Below, piece after piece: positions 23,650 to 32,711 of a DNA stretch of 51,178 bases; the first letter of the stretch is position 1; every line of letters begins with the position of its first letter. A model generated the notes under the pieces. That model was not told the DNA's origin. It worked only from the letters and a program-made list of their open reading frames with translations, and searched no databases. The position numbers and the translations under genes are program-made. This stretch comes from a virus: positions 1 to 51,178 of the IMG/VR virus record IMGVR_UViG_3300035698_019976, one strand, 5' to 3'.

Positions 23650-25266
23650 ATGCCTATGACCTCCTTCCCCTACAAAACCCAGCCCCTCTATCCCGCGCAG
23701 CGCGCCATCCTTCAGGCCAGCTGTCGCGCCAGGGGCCATTATCTCGCCATGGAGCAGGGCACCGGGAAGAGCTGGGTCACGCTCAATACCGCCGCGTATC
23801 TCGCGCTTAACGGGGCGATTGACGGGATGATCGTGTGTGCGCCGAACGGCGTGCACGTCCAGTGGGCCCTGGACCAGATTCCGGCCCACATGCCCGACAT
23901 TATCCGGGCGACCTCCTACGTGTGGCGGAGCGGGGCCGAACGCACCGCGAAGGGCAAGCGTACCCGTGAGGCGTTAAAACACGGCAAATCGCGTGCTAGG
24001 GTGCTTAGTGAGCCCTTTACGGCGTTTGTGCGCGGGAGTGCCTTCCCGATCTTCTGCGTGAACACGGAAGCCGTGGGCAAGGTGCCGGCCTTGGAGAAGG
24101 CGTTTCAGCTGATGCTCGCGACGCGGCGGTGCCTCCTGGTCTTGGATGAGGCGTCGGACTTTAGCAGCCCCAGTGCCGTGCGCACGCGCACGATCCTTCG
24201 CTATGCGCGGTTGGCGCCGTTTCGGCGGTGCTTGGATGGGACGCCGACGAATGGCCTCCCATGGGACATGTGGGCGGCGTATCGGTTTCTGGATCCGGGG
24301 ATCTTGGGCTATGCGCCGACGTATGGGGCGATGAAGGGGGCGCATGGCGAGTGGCGGGCATGGGAACGGGTGACGGGGGCGCGTCCGGTGAAGTTGTTGC
24401 GGAAGGCGCGCGACGGGACCCCGATGCTGAAGGCGCTGGACCGATTCCGGGAGGCCGTCGCCCCGTACACCTCCCGCGTCACCAAGGCCGACGTCCTGCC
24501 CCACCTCCCGCCGAAGCGCTTCTCGGCGCACTATTTCGAGCTGACCCCCGGTCAGACGCGCCTCATGCGCACGCTCCGGGCCACGCTCCGGGCCACGCTC
24601 GACAGCGGCGGGACGGTGACGGCGGAGCACGTGTTAACGCTCGCCCTCCGCCTCCAACAGATTGCGAATGGCTTCGTGCCGCTCGATGTCGCGTGGTCCG
24701 GGGCGGTGACGCAGCCCACGGAGTGGCTCATGACGCCGGAAGAGAACCCGCGCGTGAACGCCCTCGCGGCGGTGCTGCGCGCGCGGCCTCCGGCGCACTA
24801 TCCGACGATCATCTGGACCCGGTATCAGGCCGACCTCGATCTGTTGCGCGACGTACTGACGGGCCCCGCGTGGGGCCTGCGGGTGGGGGTGTACGATGGG
24901 CGCGTGTCGGCAGAGGACCGCCTGCGCGTGAAGGGGGCCTTTATGGACGGCACCCTGGACATCTTCCTCAGCAATCCGGCTGCGGGCGCCAAGGGCCTCA
25001 ATCTGTATCGGGCCACGAGTGTTATTTATTATGCGAACTATTTTGGCTTGCGCCGTCGTCTTCAATCCGAAGATCGCGCCCACCGCATTGGCACGATCGC
25101 CCCCGTGACGTACACGGACCTGATTGGGCTGAGTGGGGATCTGGACCCGCTCAGTGCGCGCGCGCAACGCGAGTCGATTGACTGGACGATACGACGGGCC
25201 CTGCGCGCCAACAAAAGCGTTGCCGACCTCCTCACGGGTGACGCGTCTCTTTCGGACTGGATCTAG
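23650..25266 (+). CDS. SNF2/DEXH-family helicase
   Basis: A 538-residue SF2 helicase-like ATPase of the SNF2 type, frequent in phage replication cassettes. It shows LYPAQRAILQASCRARGHYL (Q-like start), Walker A MEQGTGKSW at about 35-43, Walker B LVLDEASDF at about 165, and DGTPTNGLPWDMWAAY (motif III region). In the C-terminal half come TIIWTRYQADLDLL, FLSNPAAGAKGLNLYRATSV and motif VI LQSEDRAHRIGT. It probably remodels DNA or forks during replication or recombination. It starts at ATG 23650 with a second ATG at 23656; no Shine-Dalgarno, but a TGACCTC leader. First gene of the early arm. Confidence 0.9.
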   Translation: MPMTSFPYKTQPLYPAQRAILQASCRARGHYLAMEQGTGKSWVTLNTAAYLALNGAIDGMIVCAPNGVHVQWALDQIPAHMPDIIRATSYVWRSGAERTAKGKRTREALKHGKSRARVLSEPFTAFVRGSAFPIFCVNTEAVGKVPALEKAFQLMLATRRCLLVLDEASDFSSPSAVRTRTILRYARLAPFRRCLDGTPTNGLPWDMWAAYRFLDPGILGYAPTYGAMKGAHGEWRAWERVTGARPVKLLRKARDGTPMLKALDRFREAVAPYTSRVTKADVLPHLPPKRFSAHYFELTPGQTRLMRTLRATLRATLDSGGTVTAEHVLTLALRLQQIANGFVPLDVAWSGAVTQPTEWLMTPEENPRVNALAAVLRARPPAHYPTIIWTRYQADLDLLRDVLTGPAWGLRVGVYDGRVSAEDRLRVKGAFMDGTLDIFLSNPAAGAKGLNLYRATSVIYYANYFGLRRRLQSEDRAHRIGTIAPVTYTDLIGLSGDLDPLSARAQRESIDWTIRRALRANKSVADLLTGDASLSDWI

Positions 25267-25271
25267 ACACT

Positions 25272-25631
25272 ATGAGTCGTGTGTATGTGGTACAAGAGCC
25301 CTTGAAGATGAGCCCGACGGGCGTGGCGGTGCCGCGCATTAACTATGCGACGTTGACCCCGTTCGGGGAGGTGCGCTTTTGCTTCACGTGGGGCGAGATA
25401 ACGGATCGCACGCTGCTGGACGATACGGCGAGCTATCTGGAGCGCGCGCGCCTGGCACTGGCGACGTTCGGGGACGGCGATTATTTGGTGCCGTTGGGCC
25501 ATCCGGGCCTCATTGCCCTGTGTACGCTCGCGGCAGCGGAGGCGAATGAGGGACGCATCGCGCTGCTCGATTGGTCGCGCGTGAATCGGGCGTATCGTGT
25601 GGTACAGATTGATCTGGACGCGAGTGCCTAG
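25272..25631 (+). CDS. Hypothetical protein, early arm
   Basis: A 119-residue protein that I do not recognise. It starts five bases after the helicase stop. The fold looks alpha/beta (FGEVRFCFTWGEITDR; LERARLALATFGDGDYLVPL), with a helix LIALCTLAAAEANEGRIALL and a beta-rich end (RAYRVVQIDLDAS). There are no catalytic motifs, TM segments or cysteine pairs. Given its place between the SNF2 helicase and the candidate ssDNA-binding protein, it is probably part of early DNA metabolism. Confidence 0.75.
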   Translation: MSRVYVVQEPLKMSPTGVAVPRINYATLTPFGEVRFCFTWGEITDRTLLDDTASYLERARLALATFGDGDYLVPLGHPGLIALCTLAAAEANEGRIALLDWSRVNRAYRVVQIDLDASA

Positions 25632-25696
25632 CGCGTGTGCGCCACGACAAGTAAACTCCGAGTCCGTTCCTGACCTCTCCCTAGACTTCCGAACCA

Positions 25697-26056
25697 ATGA
25701 CCAGCTCCCTCTGTCTGCCCATTAAGCACATGATTCTCGCCGCCGTCGCCCATGCGGGGGCCCTGAAGCGACGCGGAGAGCTGCTGGCGCGCAGCGAGGA
25801 CGTAGAGGTGACCGAGGCATTGTGTGAGCTTAGCTACACCTCCCTCATGAAGGCCACCTATGCGTTCGTCGGCGTGATGGGGCGGACAAGCAATCCCGCT
25901 CCCGAGCAGGCGGTGGAGTTGTTGGTGAGCGCGGACAATCTCCTTGCGGCCGAAACGCTGAGCGTGTTGTATGAGCGGATGAAGGTGGAGACGGTAGACG
26001 AGGCCCTGTATTGGGCCGCGATTGTCGGCAACCGCAGCCGTAGTTCCTCCCTTTAA
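25697..26056 (+). CDS. Hypothetical helical protein
   Basis: A 119-residue, mostly helical protein of unknown function (KHMILAAVAHAGALKRRGEL; AVELLVSADNLLAAETLSVL). No metal, TM or enzyme motif is visible. The ATG at 25697 follows a leader with TGACCTCT (25671-25678) and CTAGAC (25681-25686), the same kind of leader seen before several other early genes, and lacks a Shine-Dalgarno. Codon use matches its neighbours, which supports a real gene. Confidence 0.7.
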   Translation: MTSSLCLPIKHMILAAVAHAGALKRRGELLARSEDVEVTEALCELSYTSLMKATYAFVGVMGRTSNPAPEQAVELLVSADNLLAAETLSVLYERMKVETVDEALYWAAIVGNRSRSSSL

Positions 26057-26074
26057 CTTGTCACCCGACCTCTT

Positions 26075-26581
26075 ATGTCGCTGAAGGAAATCAGTGCCCT
26101 GATGCTCGCCGTTATGGACGACATTGCGGCCACGGAAACGGCCCTCCTCGCCGCCGAAGAAACGGTGAAGGATCTGAAGGCGCGCCATGCCTATCTGACG
26201 CAACACGCCATGGTGGACCTCATTACGCATGACCACCTGAATGACGGCGCACGCCTGCCCGACGGCAGCGTGATTACGTTTGAGCGCGACATTCGGGCCA
26301 GCGTGCGTTCGGATCAGAAGCCGATTGCGTATGCGTATCTGCACGCGTGCGGGCGGAGCGATTTATTGAAGACCACCCTCCGCATCGACTTCCCCCGCGC
26401 GCAGGGCCCCCTCGCGGACGCGCTCGCACGCGTCGCGTCGGACTTGCCCGGCGTCACCGTCGAGCAAACGGAAACGCTCGCTGGGCCGACGATGTTGAAG
26501 TGGGTGCGCGAGCGTCTCGCTGCCGGCGAGGCCATTCCGCCAGCCTTTGGCTTCTTCTCGCCGGTGCGCGTGGTGCGGTAG
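26075..26581 (+). CDS. Conserved hypothetical phage protein
   Basis: A 168-residue protein. Residues 1-45 form a helical, coiled-coil-like segment (TETALLAAEETVKDLKARHA). A beta-rich middle (GARLPDGSVITFERDIRASV) follows, then a C-terminal helix pair with MLKWVRERLAAGEAIPPAFG. This N-coil plus rules-like C-terminal WVRERLAAGE pattern recurs in proteins encoded next to phage ssDNA-binding or annealing proteins, and the next gene may be one, so the two may act together. The leader GACCTCTT precedes the ATG directly, without a Shine-Dalgarno. Confidence 0.7.
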   Translation: MSLKEISALMLAVMDDIAATETALLAAEETVKDLKARHAYLTQHAMVDLITHDHLNDGARLPDGSVITFERDIRASVRSDQKPIAYAYLHACGRSDLLKTTLRIDFPRAQGPLADALARVASDLPGVTVEQTETLAGPTMLKWVRERLAAGEAIPPAFGFFSPVRVVR

Positions 26582-26663
26582 GCAGGGGCGTCTTGAGGAT
26601 GGCGGACGCATAAATAAACCAGCCATCCACCATTGTACGATCACACACGAGAGGATACCCTGT

Positions 26664-27548
26664 ATGGCGAAGAAAGCAACCCCCGAGACGACGGCCCCGG
26701 CCCCGGATGAGGCCGTGGCGTCGCGGTTCGAGCTAGTGACGACGGAGGCCACGCCGGTCAGCGTGAGCGCGTATGAGGAGGAAGATTTTGAGGCAGGATT
26801 TGAAGACTTTACGGCGGATGATGTGTCGGTGCCGTTTCTGGCCATCTTCCAGAAAGGATCGCCCCAAGTGGAGGAGGACAATCCGAAGTACGTCAAGGGC
26901 GCCAAGGCCGGCATGCTCTTCAACACGGCCAGTGGCGCGATGTACGAGGGAAAGGAAACGGGCGTGTGCGTGATCCCGGTCCATCGCACGCGCCAGTACA
27001 TTGAATGGATTCCGAAGGATGATGGGGGCGGATTGGTGGCGGTGTATGAGCCGGATGCGCCGGAAGTCACTGCCGTGTTGGGGCGCGAGCGGCAGTATGG
27101 GAAGGTGGCCATCCATGAGGGCAATGAGTTGGTGGAGACGTTTAGTGTGTTTGCCCTGTGTGTGGCCGCCGATGGGACGTTTGAACGGGTGATTATTAGC
27201 TTCGCCAGTTCCCAGATCGCGACCTACAAGCGCTGGATGACGAAGGCGCAGAATGTCACGGTGCTGACGCCGGATGGGCGTCGCCGGATCCCGCCGATGT
27301 TTGCGCACCGATACCGCTTGGGCACGGTGTTTCATCAGAAGAAAGAAAACACATGGTTCAAGTTTACCATCGAGTTTGACCACGGCGATGCACGCGGATC
27401 GCGCCTGAGTCCGAACAGCGAGCTGTATCACGCGGCCAAGGCCTTCCGGAGCCTTGTCACGGCAGGCCGCATCACTGCCGCGTATGAGCAGAGCGGGGCC
27501 GATCACGATACGGCAGACGTCACGATGGAATCGGACATGGAGATGTAG
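26664..27548 (+). CDS. Putative ssDNA-binding-like replication protein
   Basis: A 294-residue protein starting at the ATG at 26664, preceded by a fair Shine-Dalgarno (AGAGGA). An acidic N-terminal segment (YEEEDFEAGFEDFTADD) precedes a core with VSVPFLAIFQKGSPQVEEDN, TGVCVIPVHRTRQYIEWIPK and FASSQIATYKRWMTKAQN. The tail is acidic (TADVTMESDMEM), like those of SSB proteins that recruit partners. Related proteins occur in replication modules of many phages, often labelled hypothetical or ssDNA-binding. The gene ends in a very strong terminator, as expected for an abundant early product. The binding function is inference. Confidence 0.55.
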   Translation: MAKKATPETTAPAPDEAVASRFELVTTEATPVSVSAYEEEDFEAGFEDFTADDVSVPFLAIFQKGSPQVEEDNPKYVKGAKAGMLFNTASGAMYEGKETGVCVIPVHRTRQYIEWIPKDDGGGLVAVYEPDAPEVTAVLGRERQYGKVAIHEGNELVETFSVFALCVAADGTFERVIISFASSQIATYKRWMTKAQNVTVLTPDGRRRIPPMFAHRYRLGTVFHQKKENTWFKFTIEFDHGDARGSRLSPNSELYHAAKAFRSLVTAGRITAAYEQSGADHDTADVTMESDMEM

Positions 27549-27554
27549 TGTCGC

Positions 27555-27607
27555 GGTGCCGTGCGGGCCCCCGCAGAATCGCGGGGGCCCGCACGGCACC
27601 CTTTTTT
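27555..27607 (+). terminator. Strong rho-independent terminator
   Basis: A perfect 20-bp stem, GGTGCCGTGCGGGCCCCCGC (27555-27574) pairing with 27581-27600, with the loop AGAATC and a tail CTTTTTTC. It directly follows the putative ssDNA-binding gene and would separate it from the primase gene at 27630. It is the strongest terminator in the window. Confidence 0.93.
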
Positions 27608-27629
27608 CTTCTCGCCCCTACTAACGCCC

Positions 27630-29222
27630 ATGACGGAATCGGTACGCGCATTGGCCGCGCGTTTTTTTACCCGCTTTACCGGACTCTCGCGCGCCCATGG
27701 TCACTTCCGCCCCGAAGGCCCAGAGCGGGAACGGGACGGGAAGCAAAAGGGATTCACGGAAACCATTCACGCCCCCGCGACGGAGGCCCTGATGGAGGGG
27801 CACGTGAGTGGGGTGTATGGCATCGGCATCGTGCCGATTACCGACAACGGCACCGTGCGATGGGGGGCGATTGATGTGGACTTGGACAAGGCCCCCAGCC
27901 TGAACGCGATTGCGCGCGACGTACTGCGGCTGGAGTTGCCGTTGATTCCGTGCCGGAGCAAGAGTGGCGGCGTACACCTGTATTGCTTTACCAGTGAGGA
28001 GGTAACGGCGCTGGCGTTACGGACGAAGTTGATGGAGTGGAGCGTGGCGTTGGGCTTTGCGGGCGTGGAAGTCTTCCCCAAGCAAGTCCGCTTGGCAGGG
28101 CCGCGCGACTTCGGCAACTGGATCAACTTGCCCTATTTTAATGCCGGGCTGAAGAGCTTCGGCGCGCGCTATGCGGTGCGGAGCGACGGCACAAAGCTCA
28201 CGCTGAGTGAGTTTCTGACGCTCGCGGACACGTTAGCCCTGACGGCGAGCGAGTTAGACAACATTGCGTTAGCCATGGATTTAAGTTTTGGCGATTTGTT
28301 GGCCGATGGGCCGCCGTGCTTACAGTGTATCGCCGGTCAGGGCGGCGCAGGCGACGGGCAGAGTAACAAGATGCTCTTCAACTTGGGCGTGTATTGTCGG
28401 AAGCGGTACGGCGATACATGGGAGCTGCATTATGACGCGTACAACAATGAGCCGTTTATCAATAATCCGCGCGGCCATAAGGAGATGGCCCAGCTCACCC
28501 GCTCCATCAATCGCAAGGCCTATGAGTACACGTGCCACGAGAGCCCGATTGCGCAGGCGTGTAATCGGCAAATCTGTCTCACGCGCAAGTTCGGCATTGG
28601 CGGCGGGGACGATGATCCGGGGGTGGTGTTTGGGAGTTTGGTAAAGCTCGACACCACGCCGCCGACATGGATTTGGGATGTGGATGGGTCGCGCATTGAA
28701 CTCGCCACCGACCAGCTCAAGGATCAAGCATGCTTCCATAGCGCCTGTATTGAGACCCTCAACAAGTGGCCGCGCGCGATGAAGGCCACCACATGGGGCG
28801 CGCTCATTCGGCAGAAGCTCGACAGCGTGGAAGTGATTCCCGCTCCGCCCGATGCGTCGCCGGAGGGGACGATGTGGACCCACCTGCAGACCTATACCAC
28901 GGGACGCGCACGGGCGAAGTCTCGCGATGAGCTGCTCAATGATAAGCCGTGGATCCCAGCCCCTGCCGACGCGACGCGCTACGGCGAGCAGGTGGCCGTG
29001 GGGCGCGTGTACTTTCGCGCGGCCCACTTTAAGGCCTTCTGCGAACAGCAACGCATGACGGGCATTACGGAGCGCAAGATCTGGACATGGTTGCGGGAGC
29101 GTGGCGCGACCCATCATGAGTTTAACATCGGCGGACGGATGTGTAACTGTTGGAGCGTGGCGGCGTTCCCCGAGCAATCCGCCGATATATCTATTCACCG
29201 CCTTAGCAGCGAAGATATGTAG
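27630..29222 (+). CDS. AEP (PrimPol/TOTE-like) primase
   Basis: A 530-residue archaeo-eukaryotic primase-type protein. The ATG at 27630 follows the terminator; the open frame upstream runs through the terminator stem and is not used. The AEP catalytic pattern is visible: acidic WGAIDVDLD at about residue 77-85, SKSGGVHLYCF at about 111 (sxH motif) and EVFPKQ at about 148, followed by GPRDFGNWINLPYFN as in TOTE-type primases. Conserved Cys residues (CLQCIAGQ; CNRQICLTRKFG) may form a zinc site. The C-terminal part (ITERKIWTWLRERGATHHEF) looks like a winged helix. It probably makes primers for the phage polymerase. Confidence 0.85.
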   Translation: MTESVRALAARFFTRFTGLSRAHGHFRPEGPERERDGKQKGFTETIHAPATEALMEGHVSGVYGIGIVPITDNGTVRWGAIDVDLDKAPSLNAIARDVLRLELPLIPCRSKSGGVHLYCFTSEEVTALALRTKLMEWSVALGFAGVEVFPKQVRLAGPRDFGNWINLPYFNAGLKSFGARYAVRSDGTKLTLSEFLTLADTLALTASELDNIALAMDLSFGDLLADGPPCLQCIAGQGGAGDGQSNKMLFNLGVYCRKRYGDTWELHYDAYNNEPFINNPRGHKEMAQLTRSINRKAYEYTCHESPIAQACNRQICLTRKFGIGGGDDDPGVVFGSLVKLDTTPPTWIWDVDGSRIELATDQLKDQACFHSACIETLNKWPRAMKATTWGALIRQKLDSVEVIPAPPDASPEGTMWTHLQTYTTGRARAKSRDELLNDKPWIPAPADATRYGEQVAVGRVYFRAAHFKAFCEQQRMTGITERKIWTWLRERGATHHEFNIGGRMCNCWSVAAFPEQSADISIHRLSSEDM

Positions 29223-29264
29223 CGCGCTTCGCCCCCCCCTTTCCTTCCCTAGACCTCTCGCGTG

Positions 29265-29660
29265 ATGACGCCAATCCCGATGGACCCCGATGTTGCGCGC
29301 TATGCGCGGCAGTATGATTATGCGCCGAAGGCTGACTATGACTCGCTGGCCAGCCTTCGCACCGCCCTGTACAAGGGCCCTAGCATCGTGTACGCGGTGC
29401 TAGAGCCGGGCGACGCAACCCGGTACATGCTTCGGCTGAGGACGGATGTCCGGGACGCCGAGTGGGTGGCCGTCGAACGCATCGCTGGCGGATGGCACCG
29501 GGCAGCCGATCCCATCGGCACGATTGTGCTCGCGTTCCATGGCGATCCGATTCAGCGTGCACAGGTGTGGCCCTTATGTAACGACAATGTACACACGGCC
29601 TATATCCTCACGGCCTTCCTCCACATCCTCCTGAAGACGGACGAAGTATGGACGCGTTAA
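29265..29660 (+). CDS. Hypothetical protein
   Basis: About 131 residues, not recognised. Starts are GTG 29262 and ATG 29265; I take the ATG. The leader contains CTAGACCTCT (29249-29258). The protein is alpha/beta with an N-terminal DPDVARYARQYDYAPKADYD and the central VAVERIAGGWHRA. It ends in a hydrophobic helix (HTAYILTAFLHILLKTD). It overlaps the following helicase gene by 13 bases, which suggests translational coupling. Confidence 0.7.
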   Translation: MTPIPMDPDVARYARQYDYAPKADYDSLASLRTALYKGPSIVYAVLEPGDATRYMLRLRTDVRDAEWVAVERIAGGWHRAADPIGTIVLAFHGDPIQRAQVWPLCNDNVHTAYILTAFLHILLKTDEVWTR

Positions 29661-30871
29661 TCTGGACCCCGCAGCAAGCTGCCGCCCTCGACAGCGTAGG
29701 GCGCTGGCTCCGAGATCCCCACTCGCCGCAGGTGTATCGCTTGTTCGGCTTTGCCGGCACCGGCAAGACCACCTTGGCCAAGTATTTAGCCGAACAGGAA
29801 ACGGGCACCGTGCGCTTTGCGGCCTTTACCGGCAAAGCGGCCAGCGTGCTGCGGGAGCGGGGCTGCGACAACGCGACCACCCTCCATGCCCTGCTCTATC
29901 ATCCCGGCGCGCGCGATCCGGTGGCCGTCCAACGCGCCAAGGAACTACTGGAGCACACCCCCGCCCATCACACGGACTATGCCGAACGCATGGCCGACTT
30001 TGTGGCCGCGCGCGCGGCCTACCAGCGCCCCCGTTTTACGCACAATCCGGATAGCGTCCTCAAGCAGGCACGGCTGTTGGTCTTGGATGAGGTGTCGATG
30101 GTAGGGAAGGCGCTCGCCAACGATGTGTTGGCGGTGACGCGGAAGGTGCTGGTGTTGGGGGATCCGGGCCAGCTGCCGCCGATTGAGGGCACGGGATATT
30201 TCACGGAGGGGAAGCCCGACAGCATGCTGACCGACATCACCCGTCAAGCCGCCGATTCCCCGATCATTCGTTGGGCGACGATGGTGCGGGAAGGGCGCTC
30301 GATTCCTGCGGGCGCGTTGGACGGGACGGCACGGAAGATGAGCAAGAAGATGGTGGACGATCAATGGCTCACCACCCACGCCGGTCAGCTTGTGTGTGGG
30401 CGGAATGATTCCCGCGCCAAGCTGAACCGTCGCATCCGTCACCACTTGGGCTATGGGGATCGCTTGCCCCAGCAGGGCGATGTGCTCGTGTGCCTTCGGA
30501 ATAACCATCAGCTGGGACTGCTGAATGGCGTTCTGTGTACGGCCCATCGCGACGCGGTGCCGATGGATGAGGAGGCGCTCAGCCTCACCATTCGCTATGA
30601 GGGCGAGCTGAGGCATGATCTGTTGGTGGACAGCGCGCCGTTTACTTCCGCAAGGAAAGATCCGCTGGCCTTTGCGCCAGCGAGCGTGCCGCTGTGCCAG
30701 TTTGATTATGGCTATGCGATTACCGTCCACAAGGCCCAAGGTTCGCAATGGAGCGGGGTAACGATTTGGGATGATGGGTTTGGCAAGTGGGAACCAAAGC
30801 TCCGCCAACAGTGGCTCTATACCGGCATCACGCGCGCGTCGCAACGTCTTACCATTCTTGCGGGGGCTTAG
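29648..30871 (+). CDS. SF1B helicase (RecD/Dda-like)
   Basis: A 407-residue superfamily 1B helicase, similar in build to RecD2 and T4 Dda, which translocate 5'-3' on ssDNA. Motifs in order: LFGFAGTGKTTLAKYL (Walker A, about 32-47), FAAFTGKAASVL (Ia), LLVLDEVSMVG (Walker B, about 141), LVLGDPGQLPPI (III, about 170), AITVHKAQGSQWSGV (V, about 356) and YTGITRASQRLTI (VI) near the C terminus. With no DnaB-type helicase in the genome, it is a candidate for fork unwinding or for loading proteins at forks. Confidence 0.9.
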   Translation: MDALIWTPQQAAALDSVGRWLRDPHSPQVYRLFGFAGTGKTTLAKYLAEQETGTVRFAAFTGKAASVLRERGCDNATTLHALLYHPGARDPVAVQRAKELLEHTPAHHTDYAERMADFVAARAAYQRPRFTHNPDSVLKQARLLVLDEVSMVGKALANDVLAVTRKVLVLGDPGQLPPIEGTGYFTEGKPDSMLTDITRQAADSPIIRWATMVREGRSIPAGALDGTARKMSKKMVDDQWLTTHAGQLVCGRNDSRAKLNRRIRHHLGYGDRLPQQGDVLVCLRNNHQLGLLNGVLCTAHRDAVPMDEEALSLTIRYEGELRHDLLVDSAPFTSARKDPLAFAPASVPLCQFDYGYAITVHKAQGSQWSGVTIWDDGFGKWEPKLRQQWLYTGITRASQRLTILAGA

Positions 30872-30876
30872 CTCTT

Positions 30877-31215
30877 ATGTCACATAGTGTCTTCTCCATG
30901 CCGTCAACGTGTCAGTGGTTTTTTACGGGTGCCATTATTGACCGACGCTCGCCCCTCTCCCAACTCCGTTACTACAGCATCGGCTGTCAGGGGCCGATTC
31001 AACTGCACTGGAAAGAATCCACGTGGCAATATTGTCCGCTGTGCGCGCGTCCGATTGAAGCGGTAGAGGATCTGAATTATGGTAATGATCCGTACCTTGA
31101 TACCTGCGGGTGTCCGAAGTTCGTCACCGGCATGGCGACGGAGGGTGGGCCCGTCTATCAGACGGCCCATATTCTCGGCATCTGTCGCGGCAAGAAACAC
31201 ACGGATATCACGTGA
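30877..31215 (+). CDS. Small Cys-rich (zinc-binding) hypothetical protein
   Basis: A 112-residue protein starting at ATG 30877, just after the helicase stop. It has a CPLCARPIE pair near residue 53 and further cysteines in DTCGCPKF and ICRGKK, suggesting a zinc site. Aromatic residues are common (QWFFTGAIIDR; LRYYSIGC). The function is unknown. Its stop overlaps the GTG start of the next helicase (GTGA), so both are probably translated together. Confidence 0.7.
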   Translation: MSHSVFSMPSTCQWFFTGAIIDRRSPLSQLRYYSIGCQGPIQLHWKESTWQYCPLCARPIEAVEDLNYGNDPYLDTCGCPKFVTGMATEGGPVYQTAHILGICRGKKHTDIT

Positions 31216-32711
31216 AAAATCTACACCTCATTCTGGGAGGGCCGGGCACCGGCAAGACCACCCGGTTGCTGCAGATTATGGAGCAGGCACTGGGGGCCGG
31301 GATTCCGTCGCGCGCGATTGCCTTTGTGACGTTTACCAAGGTCGCCGCACAGGAAGCGAAGCACCGGGCAGCGGTGCAGTTTGGACTCGATCCGGAGCAC
31401 GATCTGCCATGGTTCCGGACGATCCATAGCCTTGCCTATGCGCAGATGGGGGTAGAGAAGGATGAGGTCATGGATGAGACGGATTGGCTCGCCTTTAGCG
31501 CGCTGGTGGGGGAGACGATTACCGGCAGCGCGCTGACGATGGAGGGGGATGAGGTGGGGCAGTACCGGGAACGCGCGATGGGGGATGTGATGCGACGGGT
31601 TGTCGATTTTGCCGCCACGACGCGGCGCAGCGTGGAAGAGGCGCGCGCGGTGTTGAATGAGGAGGTGGGGGAACAGCGATTGTGGCGCTTTGCGGAGACG
31701 CTGCGCCGGTACAAGGAGGATGTAGACAAGATGGATTTTAATGACATGGTGGTGCGCTATGCCGAACAGGGAACGCCGGTCAATGTTGAGATCGCGATCA
31801 TCGATGAGGCGCAGGATCTGACGGCGGCGCAATGGGCCGCTGTCGAGCGTGCGTTCAGCGGATGCGCGAGCGTGTATGTGGGCGGAGACGACGATCAGGC
31901 CATCTATCATTGGGCTGGAGCGGATGTCGCACGATTCCTCGCCCTCTCTACCACGCCGGAAGTCTTACCGCAATCGCATCGGTTGCCGCGACGCGTCCAC
32001 GCGTTTGCCAATACCATCGCCCATCAAATCACCCATCGCTATGCCAAGCCCTTTACCCCAAGCGCGCGGGAAGGCAGCGTCACCTTCCATCATCATCCGG
32101 AGGACGCCGACCTCAGCGACGGCACATGGTTCCTCTTGGCACGGAATGGCTACCTGTTGACCCAGCTAGAGGCCATGGTGCGGGAGCAGGGCTACAACTA
32201 CGCCAAGCGTTCCGGCCTTGCCGTCCAGCCGGAGCATGTCGCCTCTATGCAGCTATGGGAGCGCCTGCGCACCGGCAAGCTGCCCGACTGCTCGGCGCGC
32301 GAAGCACGCGCCCTCCTCAAGCTGCTGGATCTTCCGGTGCCCCAGCTGCGCGAGCTGCAGCGCTACTCGCTCGCGCAGCTGCGCATATCGGACGGCTTGG
32401 CGGCCTTGCCGTGGTATGAGGCGCTGCAGGGGCTATCGCGATATGCGCGAGATTTTTACCACGCCTGTCTCCGTCGTGGCGAGCGCTTAACCCAGCCCCC
32501 GCGCATTCACATCGAGACGATCCATGGGGTCAAGGGTGCACAAGCCGATCACGTGCTCATGCTGACGGACTTTAGCGCACGCACCGCCCTCAGCTATCGC
32601 CAGAGGCCGGACACGGAACACCGCGTGTTTTATGTCGGGGCGACGCGCTGCCGCGAGGGGCTCCATGTGGTCCTGCCGCGCTCGCGTACCGGGTATGAGG
32701 TGATGCGGTAA
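31212..32711 (+). CDS. UvrD/Rep-like SF1A helicase
   Basis: A 499-residue SF1A helicase. I choose the GTG at 31212 because it overlaps the previous stop as GTGA and directly precedes the Walker A region ILGGPGTGKTTRLL (about 7-20). Other motifs: AFVTFTKVAAQEA (Ia), AIIDEAQDLTAAQWAA (II, about 195), VGGDDDQAIYHWAGAD (III, about 221), LPQSHRLPRRV (IV), IETIHGVKGAQADHVLML (V, about 434) and VFYVGATRCREGLHVV (VI). It is shorter than UvrD (about 720) because the 1B and 2B insertions are reduced. It probably acts in fork repair or recombination. A repeat module follows its stop codon. Confidence 0.9.
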   Translation: MKNLHLILGGPGTGKTTRLLQIMEQALGAGIPSRAIAFVTFTKVAAQEAKHRAAVQFGLDPEHDLPWFRTIHSLAYAQMGVEKDEVMDETDWLAFSALVGETITGSALTMEGDEVGQYRERAMGDVMRRVVDFAATTRRSVEEARAVLNEEVGEQRLWRFAETLRRYKEDVDKMDFNDMVVRYAEQGTPVNVEIAIIDEAQDLTAAQWAAVERAFSGCASVYVGGDDDQAIYHWAGADVARFLALSTTPEVLPQSHRLPRRVHAFANTIAHQITHRYAKPFTPSAREGSVTFHHHPEDADLSDGTWFLLARNGYLLTQLEAMVREQGYNYAKRSGLAVQPEHVASMQLWERLRTGKLPDCSAREARALLKLLDLPVPQLRELQRYSLAQLRISDGLAALPWYEALQGLSRYARDFYHACLRRGERLTQPPRIHIETIHGVKGAQADHVLMLTDFSARTALSYRQRPDTEHRVFYVGATRCREGLHVVLPRSRTGYEVMR

